This document shows positions 1 through 9,714 of a stretch of 64,000 nt of DNA, one piece after another. Position numbers and translations under genes: made by a program. The stretch is from JAOUEA01 sp963790335 (GTDB lineage Bacteria > Actinomycetota > UBA4738 > HRBIN12). The DNA lies in assembly GCA_963790335.1 (NCBI GenBank), contig CAWBOB010000007.1, positions 1 through 64,000 of the forward strand. The letters run 5' to 3'. Each line of letters starts with the position of its first letter. The first letter of the stretch is position 1. Under the pieces are notes generated by a model. That model was given only the letters and a program-made list of their open reading frames with translations, did not search any database and was not told the origin of the DNA.

Positions 1-52
1 CGCTGAGACTACCCAAGCCCGCCTGGGCTGATGCGATACCGCTGGAGGACAC

Positions 53-466
53 ATGTCGCGCTCACTGCGCACCTGCGCGGTCAGGTTCGCCGCGGGCAGC
101 CTGACTCTCGCGATCTCGCTCTCGGCCTGCGCCGACGGTGCAAACGATCCCCCGTCCTCGGAGCCGTCCGAGTCCGGTTCCGACTCCGGAGAGGAGCCGG
201 TGGACTTGGAGTTCGTGATCGACAATCTTCAGGTGTCGCCGGCGATCGGCCGGGTCCCCGTCGACATCGGCGACGCCGTGAGACTCAGCGTCACGAGCGA
301 TGTCGACGACTCGATCCATGTCCACGGCGTCGAGCGTTTCCTCGTGCTCACCGCGGACGAGCCGGGAGTCCTCGACTTCACGGTCCCGCCCGGTCTGGCG
401 CGCGGCGTCTACCCCGTGGAGGCGCACGACGGCGGGGTCCTGCTGTTCGAGCTCCGGGTCCGCTGA
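53..466 (+). CDS. secreted lipoprotein with cupredoxin-like C-terminal part
   Basis: A 137-residue protein of unknown role. The N-terminus is a lipoprotein signal: Arg residues, a hydrophobic stretch, then lipobox LSAC with the Cys near residue 26. A Ser/Glu/Pro-rich linker follows to about residue 50. The rest is a small beta-rich domain with a His pair (IHVHG), as in small cupredoxin-like lipoproteins; copper binding is only an inference. The start is fixed by a GGAGG-type ribosome site about 6 bases upstream of the ATG. The reading frame is intact, unlike many neighbours. The gene probably stands alone, as 136 bases separate it from the next gene. Confidence 0.75.
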   Translation: MSRSLRTCAVRFAAGSLTLAISLSACADGANDPPSSEPSESGSDSGEEPVDLEFVIDNLQVSPAIGRVPVDIGDAVRLSVTSDVDDSIHVHGVERFLVLTADEPGVLDFTVPPGLARGVYPVEAHDGGVLLFELRVR

Positions 467-602
467 CACCGGCTCGTGACCCGGCCGGCGCATGCGAACA
501 ATCTCCGCGATTTGAGCCTTTCGCTTCCTGTTCGCCGGCTCGGGGCGCCGCTACGCTCTGCGCGTCCCCTCCCGCCACGTCGGTCGACAGGAGCTCCTGT
601 TC

Positions 603-1728
603 ATGCGCTCTCGACGCGTCACAACCGTACTCGGACTGATCGGCACCGCCATGGCCGTGGGCGTGCTGCCGGCACTTGCGTGTCCACCTTCGCTGGGCGA
701 CATCGGCCCACGTGAGTGCCACGAGGACTACGTCCAGGACGTGAGCCCCACGCCCGGGCTCAAGGAGGCGTACGACGACGGCGTGCTCGGTGCCATCGGC
801 CTGCAGCGGCGTGCCGATGGAGCGCCTGCCGGCGAAGAAGTGCGTCGACGGGATGGCTGGCATGTTCCCGTGCCGCAACGTCAACCTGAGGGCGTTCGTC
901 CCGCTGAGCGAGATGGGTGCGACCTGGTCGAATGACATCTGGGGCTGGACCGACCCGCAGACCGACCGCGAGTACGCGCTGATCGGCCTCGGGAACGGGA
1001 CCGGGTTCTTCAACATCACGAGGTCGGCCAGGCCCAAGTACCTCGGCAAGCTCCCGACCCACACGGTCGCCTCGACCTGGCGCGACCTCGAGGTGGTCGG
1101 ACACCACGTCTACATCGTCAGTGAGGCGGACGGTCACGGCATGCAGGTCTTCGACCTCACCCGCCTTCGCGGCGTCACGGAGCCGCGGAACTGGACCGAG
1201 GACGCCCACCTGGGCGGATTCGGGCAAGCGCACACGATCACCGCCGACCCTGTCGCAGAGGTCGTGCACATCAACGGCGCCACCAGCGGAGTCACGATCT
1301 GCAGCAACGGCGGCGGCGGACCGATCATGGTGGACGTGAGCAACCGCGAGTCCCCGACGCTCGCCGGCTGCAACGGGCAGGACGGCTACACCCACGACAT
1401 GCAGTGCGTGATCTACGACGGCCCGGACGCCGCGCACGTCGGCAGCGAGATCTGCCTCGGCTCGAACGAGGACACGCTGACGATCACCGACGTCACCGAC
1501 AAGTCAGACCCCGAGGGAGCTCTCGCGACGGGCTACCCGGAGGCGTCGTACGTGCACCAGGGCTGGTTGACCGAGAACCACAAGTACTTCCTGTCCAACG
1601 ACGAGCTCGACGAGTTGGGCGGCGAGGTCGACTCGACGACGACGTTCATGTGGGACCTGCGTGACCTCGACAACCCGGTTCTGGGCGCGCGCACCGGAGA
1701 TTCCGCGGATCCTGCCAAGATCAGGTGA
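603..1728 (+). CDS. choice-of-anchor B / LVIVD-repeat secreted protein, frameshifted and truncated at the 3' end
   Basis: A signal peptide ends near ALACP. The protein then matches the choice-of-anchor B family, whose LVIVD beta-propeller repeats face outside the cell. Recognisable segments are NDIWGWTDP, THTVASTWRD, SEADGHGMQVFDL and TFMWDLRDL. One frameshift near 788-800 separates the signal peptide from the body (DDGVLG then PSACSG). The frame stops at 1728, right after the segment that in the family precedes an IDHNLY-type block and roughly 100 more residues. The 3' part therefore seems lost, and the next gene starts only 43 bases later. The enzymatic role is unknown; family members are generally cell-surface proteins. 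Confidence 0.7.
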
Positions 1729-1770
1729 ACGCCCAGTGGTGGCGCACACCGCTCGGTAGTCTCGGGAGAC

Positions 1771-2880
1771 ATGACCGCCCCCGGGACGCGACGTCAGCGG
1801 CGCTCACGCGCCTCGGTCGCGTGGTGGCGCCTGACCGTGTGGGTCCGTCGCCATCTGCTGCACTCCGACGGGTTCGTGCTGGTCGCGTTGAGCCTGGCGG
1901 CGGTGGCCCTCGGCATCCTGAACCAGGAGTTCCCTCGCTGGTTCCCCGCGGCGACGCTCGCCGTTGTGGTGCTCGTCGGCGGGTTCCTTCTCGGCGTGCG
2001 CAGCCTGCTGCTGCTCGACATCGTGGTGGCGGCCGTCCTGGTGTGGGAGCTCGCGCCCTACACCGGGCCGATCCCACCGGGTCCCTCCTCGTGGTGGCCG
2101 CGACGGCCGCGATCGTCCTGCTGTTCGCGCGCAGCCGCGGCCGGCTGGGCGTCCAGGGCACCCGTGGCGACTCGATGCTCGTCGACCTCCGCGACCGGCT
2201 TGCGCGCGCACGGCGAGCTCCCCGCACTGCCCGACGGATGGTCGGCCGAGGTCGTGCTGCGCTCGGCGGGCGGCGACGCGTTCTCCGGTGACTTTCTGGT
2301 GGCGGGTCGTTCGCACGACGGGCGCACGCTCGAGGTGGCGCTCGTCGACGTGTCAGGCAAGGGGGTGGACGCCGGCACCCGGGCCCTGCTGCTCTCGGGT
2401 GCGTTCGGCGGTCTGCTCGGCTCGGTCTCCCACGAGGACTTCCTGCTTGCGGCCAACCGCTACCTGTTGCGTCAGGAGTGGGACGAGGGGTTCGCCACGG
2501 TCGCGCACGTGGTCATCCACCTGGAGACCGGGGAGTACGTCGTGTCGACCGCCGGGCATCCGCCGGCCGTGCAGTTCGCGGCCGGGTCGGGCCGGTGGCG
2601 GGTGTCCGAGGCCAGCGAGGGGCCGCTTCTCGGCATCTTCCCCGACGCGAAGTTCGTCGGCGAGTCGGGCCGCCTCGATCGTGGCGACGCGCTGTTGCTG
2701 TTCACCGACGGCCTGATCGAGACGCCCGGTCGCGACCTGTCGGTCGGCATCGACAAGCTGCTCGGAGAGGCCGAGCGGCTGGTCACTCACGGCTTCCGCG
2801 AGGGCGCGGGCAAGCTCATCGACCGGGTGGCGTCAGCCCACCACGACGACAGGGCCGTCGTTCTCATCTGGCGCGACTGA
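1771..2880 (+). CDS. membrane-anchored PP2C/SpoIIE-type serine phosphatase
   Basis: The protein has about 369 residues. The N-terminal third has several hydrophobic segments (about 40-110). The C-terminal 220 residues form a SpoIIE/RsbU phosphatase with the metal-binding motifs GDAFSGDF, DVSGKGVDAG, a FTDGLIE segment and the terminal DDRAVVL. Such enzymes usually dephosphorylate anti-anti-sigma factors in stress signalling; no such target gene is nearby. Between about 2083 and 2205 the frame is displaced by two compensating indels. The neighbouring frame there reads a normal transmembrane segment (SLLVVAATAAIVLLFARSRG), so the nominal open frame misreads about 40 residues. The stop overlaps the start of the following cyclase gene, which suggests co-translation. 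Confidence 0.85.
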   Translation: MTAPGTRRQRRSRASVAWWRLTVWVRRHLLHSDGFVLVALSLAAVALGILNQEFPRWFPAATLAVVVLVGGFLLGVRSLLLLDIVVAAVLVWELAPYTGPIPPGPSSWWPRRPRSSCCSRAAAAGWASRAPVATRCSSTSATGLRAHGELPALPDGWSAEVVLRSAGGDAFSGDFLVAGRSHDGRTLEVALVDVSGKGVDAGTRALLLSGAFGGLLGSVSHEDFLLAANRYLLRQEWDEGFATVAHVVIHLETGEYVVSTAGHPPAVQFAAGSGRWRVSEASEGPLLGIFPDAKFVGESGRLDRGDALLLFTDGLIETPGRDLSVGIDKLLGEAERLVTHGFREGAGKLIDRVASAHHDDRAVVLIWRD

Positions 2881-3850
2881 TGGGTCACCCCGGTCGTCGG
2901 TGGACGCGCGACCTCGTGACTGCGCGCACGCCGGAGACCTGGACCCTGGCTGGTCTCTTCGTCGGCGGTTCGATCGCCTGCCTGCTCGGCGCGAGGTTCC
3001 CGCTGAGCTCGGACACGCCCGTGCCGCTCAGCTACACCTGCGCCGCGATCGCCGCAGCGCTCGCCGCGCTGCTCTGGCTCTTCGGTGACCGCGTCGGCCG
3101 GGTGTTGCTCAGCGGGGCGGTGGTCCTCGGTGTGCTCATCACAGTGTGATCGTCGCGACGGCCGCGACGCCTCAGGGCGCCACGCTCACCGCCTTCGCCT
3201 ACCTGTTGGTCGCCGTCTACACGGCACACTTCTTCTCCCGCCGGGAGGCGTGGCTGCACGCGGGACTGGTCTCGCTGGCCTATGGCATAGCCGTGGTGGT
3301 CAACGACGTGCCGCGCATCGGGGCGACCTACGTCGTCGTCGTGGGAACGACCTGGGCGGCAGTGACTGTGCTGGGCAGCCAGGTCTCACACATGCGCATC
3401 CAGGCGGACACCGACCACCTGACCGGTCTGCTGAACCGGGCCGGTTTCCGCGCCGCCGCCGAGCGCGAACATGCGCTTGCCGCTCGCACCGGGACGCCAC
3501 TGGCGATGGTGCTGCTCGACCTGGACGGCTTCAAGGCGATCAACGACCGGGCCGGGCATGCCGCCGGCGACCGGCTGCTCGCGGAGCTCGCCGCCCGGTG
3601 GAAGAGCTCGCTGCGGTCGTGCGACATCCTCGGTCGGCACGGCGGGGACGAGTTCGTGCTTCTCCTGCCGGCGACGACGCCGGCTCAGGCCGAGGTCGCG
3701 CTCGACCGGCTCCGGGCGAGCACCCCGGTCGCCTGGTCGGCCGGCACCGCCAGCTGGGAGAAGGACGAGGGCATGGAGGAGTGCCTCGCCCGCGCCGACA
3801 AGGGGCTCTACGTGGAGAAGGACCGGCGGGCGACGTCTCCGACGCCCTAG
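2880..3850 (+). CDS. membrane diguanylate cyclase (GGDEF), one frameshift
   Basis: It makes cyclic di-GMP from two GTP. The N-terminal half carries about six hydrophobic segments, and the C-terminal 165 residues are a GGDEF domain. The catalytic motif HGGDEF is intact, and RSCD lies five residues before it, a product-inhibition I-site. The start ATG overlaps the stop of the phosphatase (ATGA), so the two are probably an operon. One base appears missing near 3146, where LITV ends and VIVATAA resumes in another frame. Joined, the protein is about 323 residues. Confidence 0.85.
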
Positions 3851-3871
3851 CCACCGGTGTGCTCGAGGCGA

Positions 3872-5138
3872 TCACGCGAAGTACTCCAGAAGCAGGTCGT
3901 TGCGCAGCACGCCGTCAGGGTCGAACCGCTGCGACAGGGCGGTGAAGTCGGCCCACCGTTCGTAGCGGTCCGCGACCGTGCGCGGCGGGGTGCTGAACAC
4001 CTTGCCCCAGTGCGGGCGGGCGTCGAAGGGCGCCAGCGCCTGCTCGACGGCGGCGACGACCGGCGCCACAGCCGCCTCGTCCGCGATCCAGGTGAAGTGC
4101 AGGGCGACGCTGTCGCGGCGGTAGGCCGGGCTCAGCCAGAGGTCGTCCGCGGCAACCGTGCGGATCTCCGACGTCTGGAGCACCGGCGCCACCTGGTCGC
4201 GGCAGGTCGGCCAGCGCGTCGCAGCGCCGCCGACGGCGTCGAACTGCGCGCGACGAGGTACTCGGACTGCAGCTCGTCCCCGCTGCTGGGCGTGAAGCCG
4301 AGGCGGAAGTGGGGGAGCCGCTCGTGCCACGGGCCGGGCTCGCCGAGCTGCGGGGTGCAGTGCTCGGCGGACATGCCGGGCGATCGGGTGCCGGGGCCCG
4401 TCGGCGAGAGTCCGCCCGAGCCAGTGCTGCGGCGGCTCGCCGGCGGCTCGTCGGGTCATCGACGCGTCGCTTGAGCCAGACCTGGGCACGCACCGGCGCG
4501 CGCCAGTCGGTGAACACGCTCACGCTGTACGCGCGGCGAGACGACCTCGTCGAAGGCGTCGATGCAGCTCGTCGTAGGGGAGGTCGTCGTAGACGTACTG
4601 GCGGACGTCGAAGGCGGGGACCACGTCGAGCGTCAGGCGTGTGACGACGCCGAGCGCCCCCAGCGCGACGACGGCGCCGGCGAACGTGTCGCCGTCGCGG
4701 TCGCGGTCCAGCGTGACGAGCTCGCCGTCGGCGCGTCACCATCTCAGGCCGCGCACCGCCGTCGCGAGGCCGCCGTTGTGCGTCGCCCGAGCCGTGGGTC
4801 CCGGTCGCGACCGCCCCGGCCACCGAGATGTGCGGCAGCGACCCGAGGTTGGCCAGTGCCCAGCCACGGCCGTGCAGCGGCCGGCGCCACCTCGCCGTAC
4901 CGCATGCCGGCGGCGACCGAGACCTGTCGTCGTCCGGCGTCGACCTCGAGCAGGTGGCGGCAGCCCGGCGACGGAGACCTGGTCGCCGTCGGTGTCCGCG
5001 AGCCGGTTGAACGAGTGGCCGGTGCCGACAGCCCGGACGCGGCGGGAGCCGGCGACGACTCCTGCAGCTCGCCGACCGATGTGGGCGGTGGTGGCGGGCG
5101 GCGCGGTAGGGGACGTTGCCCGCCCAGTTCGTGCGCAC
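3872..5138 (-). CDS. FAD-linked sugar-lactone oxidase (D-arabinono-1,4-lactone oxidase family), multiply frameshifted
   Basis: It oxidises aldonolactones such as L-gulono- or D-arabinono-1,4-lactone with FAD. Conserved pieces are spread over three frames: RTNWAGNV at the start, the FAD-binding GTGHSFNRLA segment near 5,000, and at the C-terminus RPHWGKVF with RFDPDGVLRNDLL. The HWGK-like motif and its C-terminal position fit the family. A GTG start at 5138 is chosen because family N-termini begin a few residues before NWAGN. At least three indels break the frame. The joined length of about 420 residues is normal for the family. Genes on both sides are on the opposite strand. Confidence 0.75.
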
Positions 5139-5271
5139 CGTTGGGAGGTTATCGACCCGGCACGTGATCTTTCGCTCATGTGCGATCCCCTAGGCGAGCA
5201 CGGGCCGCGCCAGTAGCCTCCGTGACAATCAAGGATGATCCCGGCGTAATGGGCGAGGAGGTGGATCTCGG

Positions 5272-6227
5272 ATGGCCACCCGCTCGACGTCGTCGCCGGA
5301 AGGGTCCGGCCCGGCGGGGTCCGACTCGCGACCTGCAGGCGCGAGTGACCTGGCCCGGCTGCGGATGCTGTCGCGCATCGCGGAGCAGGTCGGCGATGGC
5401 GTCGTGGTGTCTGACAACGACGGCAAGTTCCAGTACGTGAACCCGGCGTTCGCCGCCCAGCACGCCGGCACCGTCGAGGAGCTGACCGGTGCGCACATGA
5501 GCGGCTTCTACCGCCCGGAGGACCTGGTCAACGACGTACAGCCCATCATCGCGGCCGCGCTGGAGCATGGCATCGGCCGCGGGGAGGTGACCCGGCTACG
5601 CCGCGATGGCACTCAGTTTCCTGCTCACATCACCCTGTCGCTGCTCCACGATGAGGGAGGCACACTGATCGGCCGGGTGCTGTGCGTCCAGGATGTCACC
5701 GCGCAGAAGCATCTCGAAGAGGAGCTGCGACAGGCGGCGCTGTTCGACCCGTTGACGAACCTGCCCAATCGGCGACTGCTGCGCGACCGTGTCGAGCACG
5801 CCCTGGTGCGACGGACCCGTCAAGGCACCGGGGTGGCTGCCGTCTTCGTCGACTTGACGGCTTCAAGGGGGTCAATGACGCATTCGGGCACGACGTCGGT
5901 GACCAGGTGCTCGTCGAAGTCGCCCGCAGGCTCGCTGGACGGGTCCGCGTGTCTGACTCGTTCGCCCGGTATGGCGGGGACGAGTTCGTCATGCTGCTCG
6001 AGGATCTCGTCGACCGGGAACAGGCGACTGAGATCGGGGGCCGGATACTCGCCGCGTTCAGCGAACCGGTCCGGACCGCGGCCGGGAGCCTGCCCGTGTC
6101 GGCGAGCATCGGCATCCATCTCGCCATCGACGATGACGACTACGACGCGCTGATCCGTGCGGCGGACACGGCAATGTACGACGCGAAGCGGAGCGAACCC
6201 GGAGGGATCCGGTTCTCCCCGGCCTAG
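5272..6227 (+). CDS. PAS-GGDEF diguanylate cyclase, one frameshift
   Basis: A soluble signalling protein of about 318 residues. A PAS domain occupies roughly residues 30-150 (VGDGVVVSDNDG, then the PAC-like VLCVQDVTAQK). A GGDEF domain follows, starting with DPLTNLPNRR. The active-site YGGDEF is intact, and RVSD five residues upstream is a probable inhibitory I-site. One base is missing near 5860: VDL should continue as DGFKGVND but the frame slips. The ATG at 5272 is preceded by a GAGGAGGTGG ribosome site. No EAL domain is present, so synthesis of c-di-GMP is the likely role; the PAS ligand is unknown. Confidence 0.87.
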
Positions 6228-6239
6228 CCGGCGTGTGGG

Positions 6240-6313
6240 TGGAGCGGGTGACCGGGATCGAACCGGCATGGCCAGCTTGGAAGGCTGGGGCTCTGCCATT
6301 GAGCTACACCCGC
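6240..6313 (-). tRNA. tRNA-Gly (anticodon TCC)
   Basis: The reverse complement folds as a full cloverleaf. The acceptor stem is GCGGGTG/CACCCGC, the D arm has GCTCAATGGCAGAGC, and the anticodon stem CCAGC/GCTGG encloses loop CTTCCAA with anticodon TCC. The T arm is CCGG-TTCGATC-CCGG. A 3' CCA appears to be encoded (6240-6242). The anticodon reads GGA/GGG glycine codons. Confidence 0.95.
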
Positions 6314-6379
6314 GTGCGCCCAGCTACCATGCGATGGTGCGGGCAGCTGCGCGCGGGCTCTAGAATGCCACGAGCGCCG

Positions 6380-6452
6380 CGGGGCGTAGCGTAGTGGCTA
6401 GCGCGCCTGCTTTGGGGGCAGGAGATCGGGAGTTCGAGTCTCCCCGCCCCGA
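6380..6452 (+). tRNA. tRNA-Pro (anticodon TGG)
   Basis: This is a full cloverleaf with acceptor stem CGGGGCG/CGCCCCG and anticodon stem CCTGC/GCAGG around loop TTTGGGG (anticodon TGG). The T arm is GGGAG-TTCGAGT-CTCCC. The 3' CCA is not encoded, as CCC follows the discriminator A. It lies 66 bases from the divergent tRNA-Gly and upstream of tig. Confidence 0.95.
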
Positions 6453-6535
6453 CCCGAGATGCACCGTCTCTTCCTCGTCGGCCACGTCCGGCCATGTCCG
6501 TCGTCGTCGCCGTCGTCCCAAGGAGCCAGCCGACC

Positions 6536-8012
6536 GTGAAGAGCGCCGTCGAGACCCTGAACCCGACCCGGGTCCGGCTGACCGTCGAGGTCCCGTTCGA
6601 GGAGCTCAAGCCGAGCCTGGACACGGCGTACAAGAAGATCGCCGGCCAGGTCGACGATCCCCGGCTTCCGCAAGGGCAAGGTGCCACCGCGCGGTCATCG
6701 ACCAGCGCTTCGGCCGCGGCCTGGTGCTGGAGGAGGCGGTCAACGAGGCGCTGCCCGAGTTCTACGGCAAGGCCGTCCAGGAGAACGACGTCGACGTGCT
6801 CGGGCCAGCCCGAGGTCGACGTCACCGAAGTTCGAGCGACGGCGCGCAGCTGACGTTCACCGCCGAGGTCGACGTCCGCCCCGACATCGAGCTGCCCGAC
6901 TACCGCGAGCTCGACGGTGACGGTCGACGACGCCGAGACGTCCGACGAGCGACGTCGACGAGCAGATGCAGGCGCCTGCGCGAGCGCTTCGGCGATGCTC
7001 AAGGGCGTCGACCGGCCCGCCGCAGGACGGCGACTTCGTGTCGATCGACCTCGCCGCCACCGTCGAGGGCGAGAGCGTCGAGGACGCTCAGCGCGAACGG
7101 CCTGTCGCTACCAGGTCGGTCAGCGGCTCGCTGCTCGACGGGCTGGACGAGGCGGTGACCGGGCTGTCGGCCGGGGAGTCCGCGGCCTTCACGACCGCGC
7201 TGGTCGGTGGCGACCACGCCGGCGAGGAGGCCGAGGTCACCGTCACCGTCAACTCGGTCAAGGAGCGCGAGCTGCCCGAGCTCGACGACGAGTTCGCGCA
7301 GACGGCGAGCGAGTTCGACACCCTCGACGAGCTGCGCGACGACCTGCGCACCCGCTTCGAGCAGATGCAGACGGCTCGAGCAGGGCGTGCAGGCCCGCGA
7401 CAGGGTCCTCGAGGCGCTGCTCGAGAAGGTCGACGTGCCGCTGCCGGAGGGCGTCGTCGCAGCGAGATCGAGAGCCGCCAGCACGCGCTGCGCGCAGCAG
7501 CTCGAGCAGGCCCGGCATGAGCAAGGAGGACTACCTCGCCGCCGAGGGGCAGACGCACGAGGAGTTCGACGCCGACATCGACAAGCGCGCCCGCGAGGCG
7601 CTCACGGCGCAGTTCGTGCTCGACGCGATCGCCGACCAAGGAGCAGTTGTCGGTCAACGAGCAGGAGCTGACCGAGCACATCTCCGCGCCGCGCCCGCGC
7701 TCCGGCATGAGCCCCGACCAGTTCGCCCAGCAGGTCGTGCAGGCCGGCCAGGTCCGCGTGCTGGTCGGCGAGGTCGTCCGCGGCAAGGCGCTGGCGCTGG
7801 TCCTCGAGGCGGCCACGGTCATCGACGCCTCCGGCCGCCCGGTGGACCTCGAGGCGCTGCGCGAGGACGCCGACCCGGCCGAGACCATCGAGGTCACCGG
7901 CGAGGCCGCTGACGACGGCCGACGAGGCCCACGGCGCAGCGACGAGGCAGACCACGACGCTCGCCGACGGCCGACTCGACCGAGCCGGTCGCCGAGCGGT
8001 CACGCGCGCTGA
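6536..8012 (+). CDS. tig: trigger factor (ribosome-bound chaperone and prolyl isomerase), heavily frameshifted
   Basis: Trigger factor binds at the ribosome exit tunnel and shields nascent chains. The N-terminal ribosome-binding domain is clear (ETLNPTRVRLTVEVPFEELK), with the PGFRKGKVP signature recovered after removing one base. The FKBP-like middle domain (DGDFVSIDL, then the VSGSLLDGLDEAVTGL region) and the C-terminal arms (DEFAQTASEFDTLDELRDDL) also read in the right order. I count at least ten single-base insertions and no internal deletion of protein segments. The GTG at 6536 follows AAGGAG and matches family N-termini. The exact stop is uncertain because the acidic tail is frameshifted. 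Gene order with clpP1-clpP2-clpX is the standard actinobacterial one. Confidence 0.88.
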
Positions 8013-8157
8013 TCCGACGCCGCGGCTGCGCCGTGAGCGAACAGCGGCCACGTCCAGGGCACGTGAGGCGTCAGTGCGCCCGCGTTACTGTCGGCAGGGA
8101 TGCAAGATGCCTGTCGTGCTGCCCGAGCGACTCCGACGCGAGACAAGGTGACGTGCT

Positions 8158-8821
8158 GTGAGCGAGCTGACTCACGCCAGGCTCGATCACCCGAGCTGGC
8201 ACGCCGGCCCGAGCGCGGCCGCACTCCGCAGCCCGGCAACGGCATGGGTCTGGACGACCAGGTCTACAACCGGCTGCTGCGGGAGCGCATCATCTTCCTC
8301 GGCTCCGTGGTCGAGGACAGCAACGCCAACGCGATCTGCGCCCAGATGCTGCTGCTCGCGGCCGAGGACCCCGACAAGGACATCTACCTCTACATCAACT
8401 CGCCCGGCGGCTCGGTCTCGGCCGGCATGGCGATCTACGACACGATGCAGTACGTCAAGAACGACGTGGCGACCGTGGCGATGGGCCTCGCGGCCTCGAT
8501 GGGCCAGTTCCTGCTCTGCGCCGGCGCGGCGGGCAAGCGCTACGCCACGCCGCACGCGCGGATCATGATGCACCAGCCCTCCGGCGGCATCGGCGGCACG
8601 GCGTCCGACATCAAGATCCAGGCCGAGCAGATGCTCTACACCAAGCAGCAAGATGGCCGAGCTGATCGCCGCGCACACCGGCCAGACCGTCGAGCAGATC
8701 GAGCGCGACTCCGACCGCGACCGCTGGTTCACCGCCGAGGAGGCGAAGGACTACGGCTTCGTCGACCACGTCGTGCGCAGCGCCGGCCAGGTCGACGGCT
8801 CCGGCGGCACGACGGCGCTGA
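8158..8821 (+). CDS. clpP1: ATP-dependent Clp protease proteolytic subunit 1, frameshifted
   Basis: This serine peptidase subunit forms a mixed ring with ClpP2 and works with ClpX or ClpC. The body from GLDDQVYNRLL onward is typical. The nucleophile Ser lies in GLAASMGQFLL and the His in MMHQPSGG; an Asp lies in the following helix-strand region (IKIQAEQMLY onward). One insertion near 8650 shifts the frame (LYTKQ then KMAELIAAHTG). The GTG at 8158 is a plausible start, but the first about 29 codons are in another frame. An alternative start is the ATG at 8244. The stop is inferred as TGA at 8819-8821 after correcting one base near GGTTA; uncorrected, the frame runs into clpP2. Confidence 0.87.
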
Positions 8822-8894
8822 GTCACCGTGCCGTCCGACGCCTCGTCACGAGCATCGCCGTCCACGCGACTCCGGAGCGAGCACCGAGTCCGCG

Positions 8895-9539
8895 ATGAGC
8901 CAGCCCAGCGACCTGCACGCACGCCCGAGCTCCCGCTACGTCCTGCCCGTGATCGAGGAGCGCACGAGCTACGGCTTCAAGCGGCTCGACCCCTACACCA
9001 AGCTGTTCGAGGAGCGCATCATCTTCCTCGGCCAGGCCGATCGACGACGCGATCGCCAACGACGTCATGGCCCAGCTGCTCACGCTGGAGTCCATGGACC
9101 CCGACCGCGACATCAGCATCTACATCAACTCGCCCGGCGGCTCGTTCACCGCGCTGACCGCGATCTACGACACGATGAAGTTCGTCGAAGCCCGACATCC
9201 AGACCATCTGCCTGGGCCAGGCCGCCTCGGCGGCGGCGGTCATCCTGGCCGCCGGCACGCCGGGCAAGCGCTGCGCGCTGCCCAACTCCCGCATCCTGAT
9301 CCACCAGCCCTACACCGAGGGCGGCGGGCAGGCCTCGCGACATCGAGATCCAGGCGCGCGAGATCCTGCGCATGCGCGCCATGCTGGAGGACGATGATCG
9401 CCAAGCACACCGGCCAGGACCGTGGAGCAGGTCCGCACCGACATCGAGCGCGACAAGATCCTGACCGCCGACGAGGCGCTCGACGTACGGGCTGATCGAC
9501 CGAGGTGCTCACCAACCGCAAGGCCTCGAGCTGGGCTAG
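8895..9539 (+). CDS. clpP2: ATP-dependent Clp protease proteolytic subunit 2, frameshifted
   Basis: This is the second ClpP paralogue, the usual partner of ClpP1 in actinobacteria. It starts at ATG 8895, with LDPYTKLFEERIIFLG near residue 40. The catalytic Ser lies in GQAASAAAVILAAG, the His in LIHQPYTEG, and the C-terminal DKILTADEALDYGLIDEVL reads after correction. At least six single-base insertions break the gene into short open pieces, but no conserved block is missing. The stop is TAG at 9537-9539. It follows clpP1 by about 70 bases and is followed by a strong stem-loop before clpX. Confidence 0.88.
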
Positions 9540-9546
9540 TGGCGAC

Positions 9547-9589
9547 CCGGCCTGTCCGCGCTGAGCGGGCGCACCTGCGGACAGGCCGG
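9547..9589 (+). terminator. perfect 13-bp stem-loop between clpP2 and clpX
   Basis: CCGGCCTGTCCGC at 9547-9559 pairs perfectly with GCGGACAGGCCGG at 9577-9589, leaving a 17-base loop. It begins 8 bases after the clpP2 stop. There is no T-run afterwards, which is common for actinobacterial terminator-like hairpins. It may end clpP1P2 transcription or protect the 3' end, leaving clpX to a separate promoter. Confidence 0.6.
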
Positions 9590-9714
9590 TCGGTCGGTCT
9601 GGCGCTAAAGGGAGCGTCCGGGAGGCGCACTCGGGCGTACCGTGCGAGGCGGTCGTCAGAGGCATCACCGGGTCACCGGCCCGGTCCGGTGACGACAGAG
9701 GGAGAGGCACGCGC

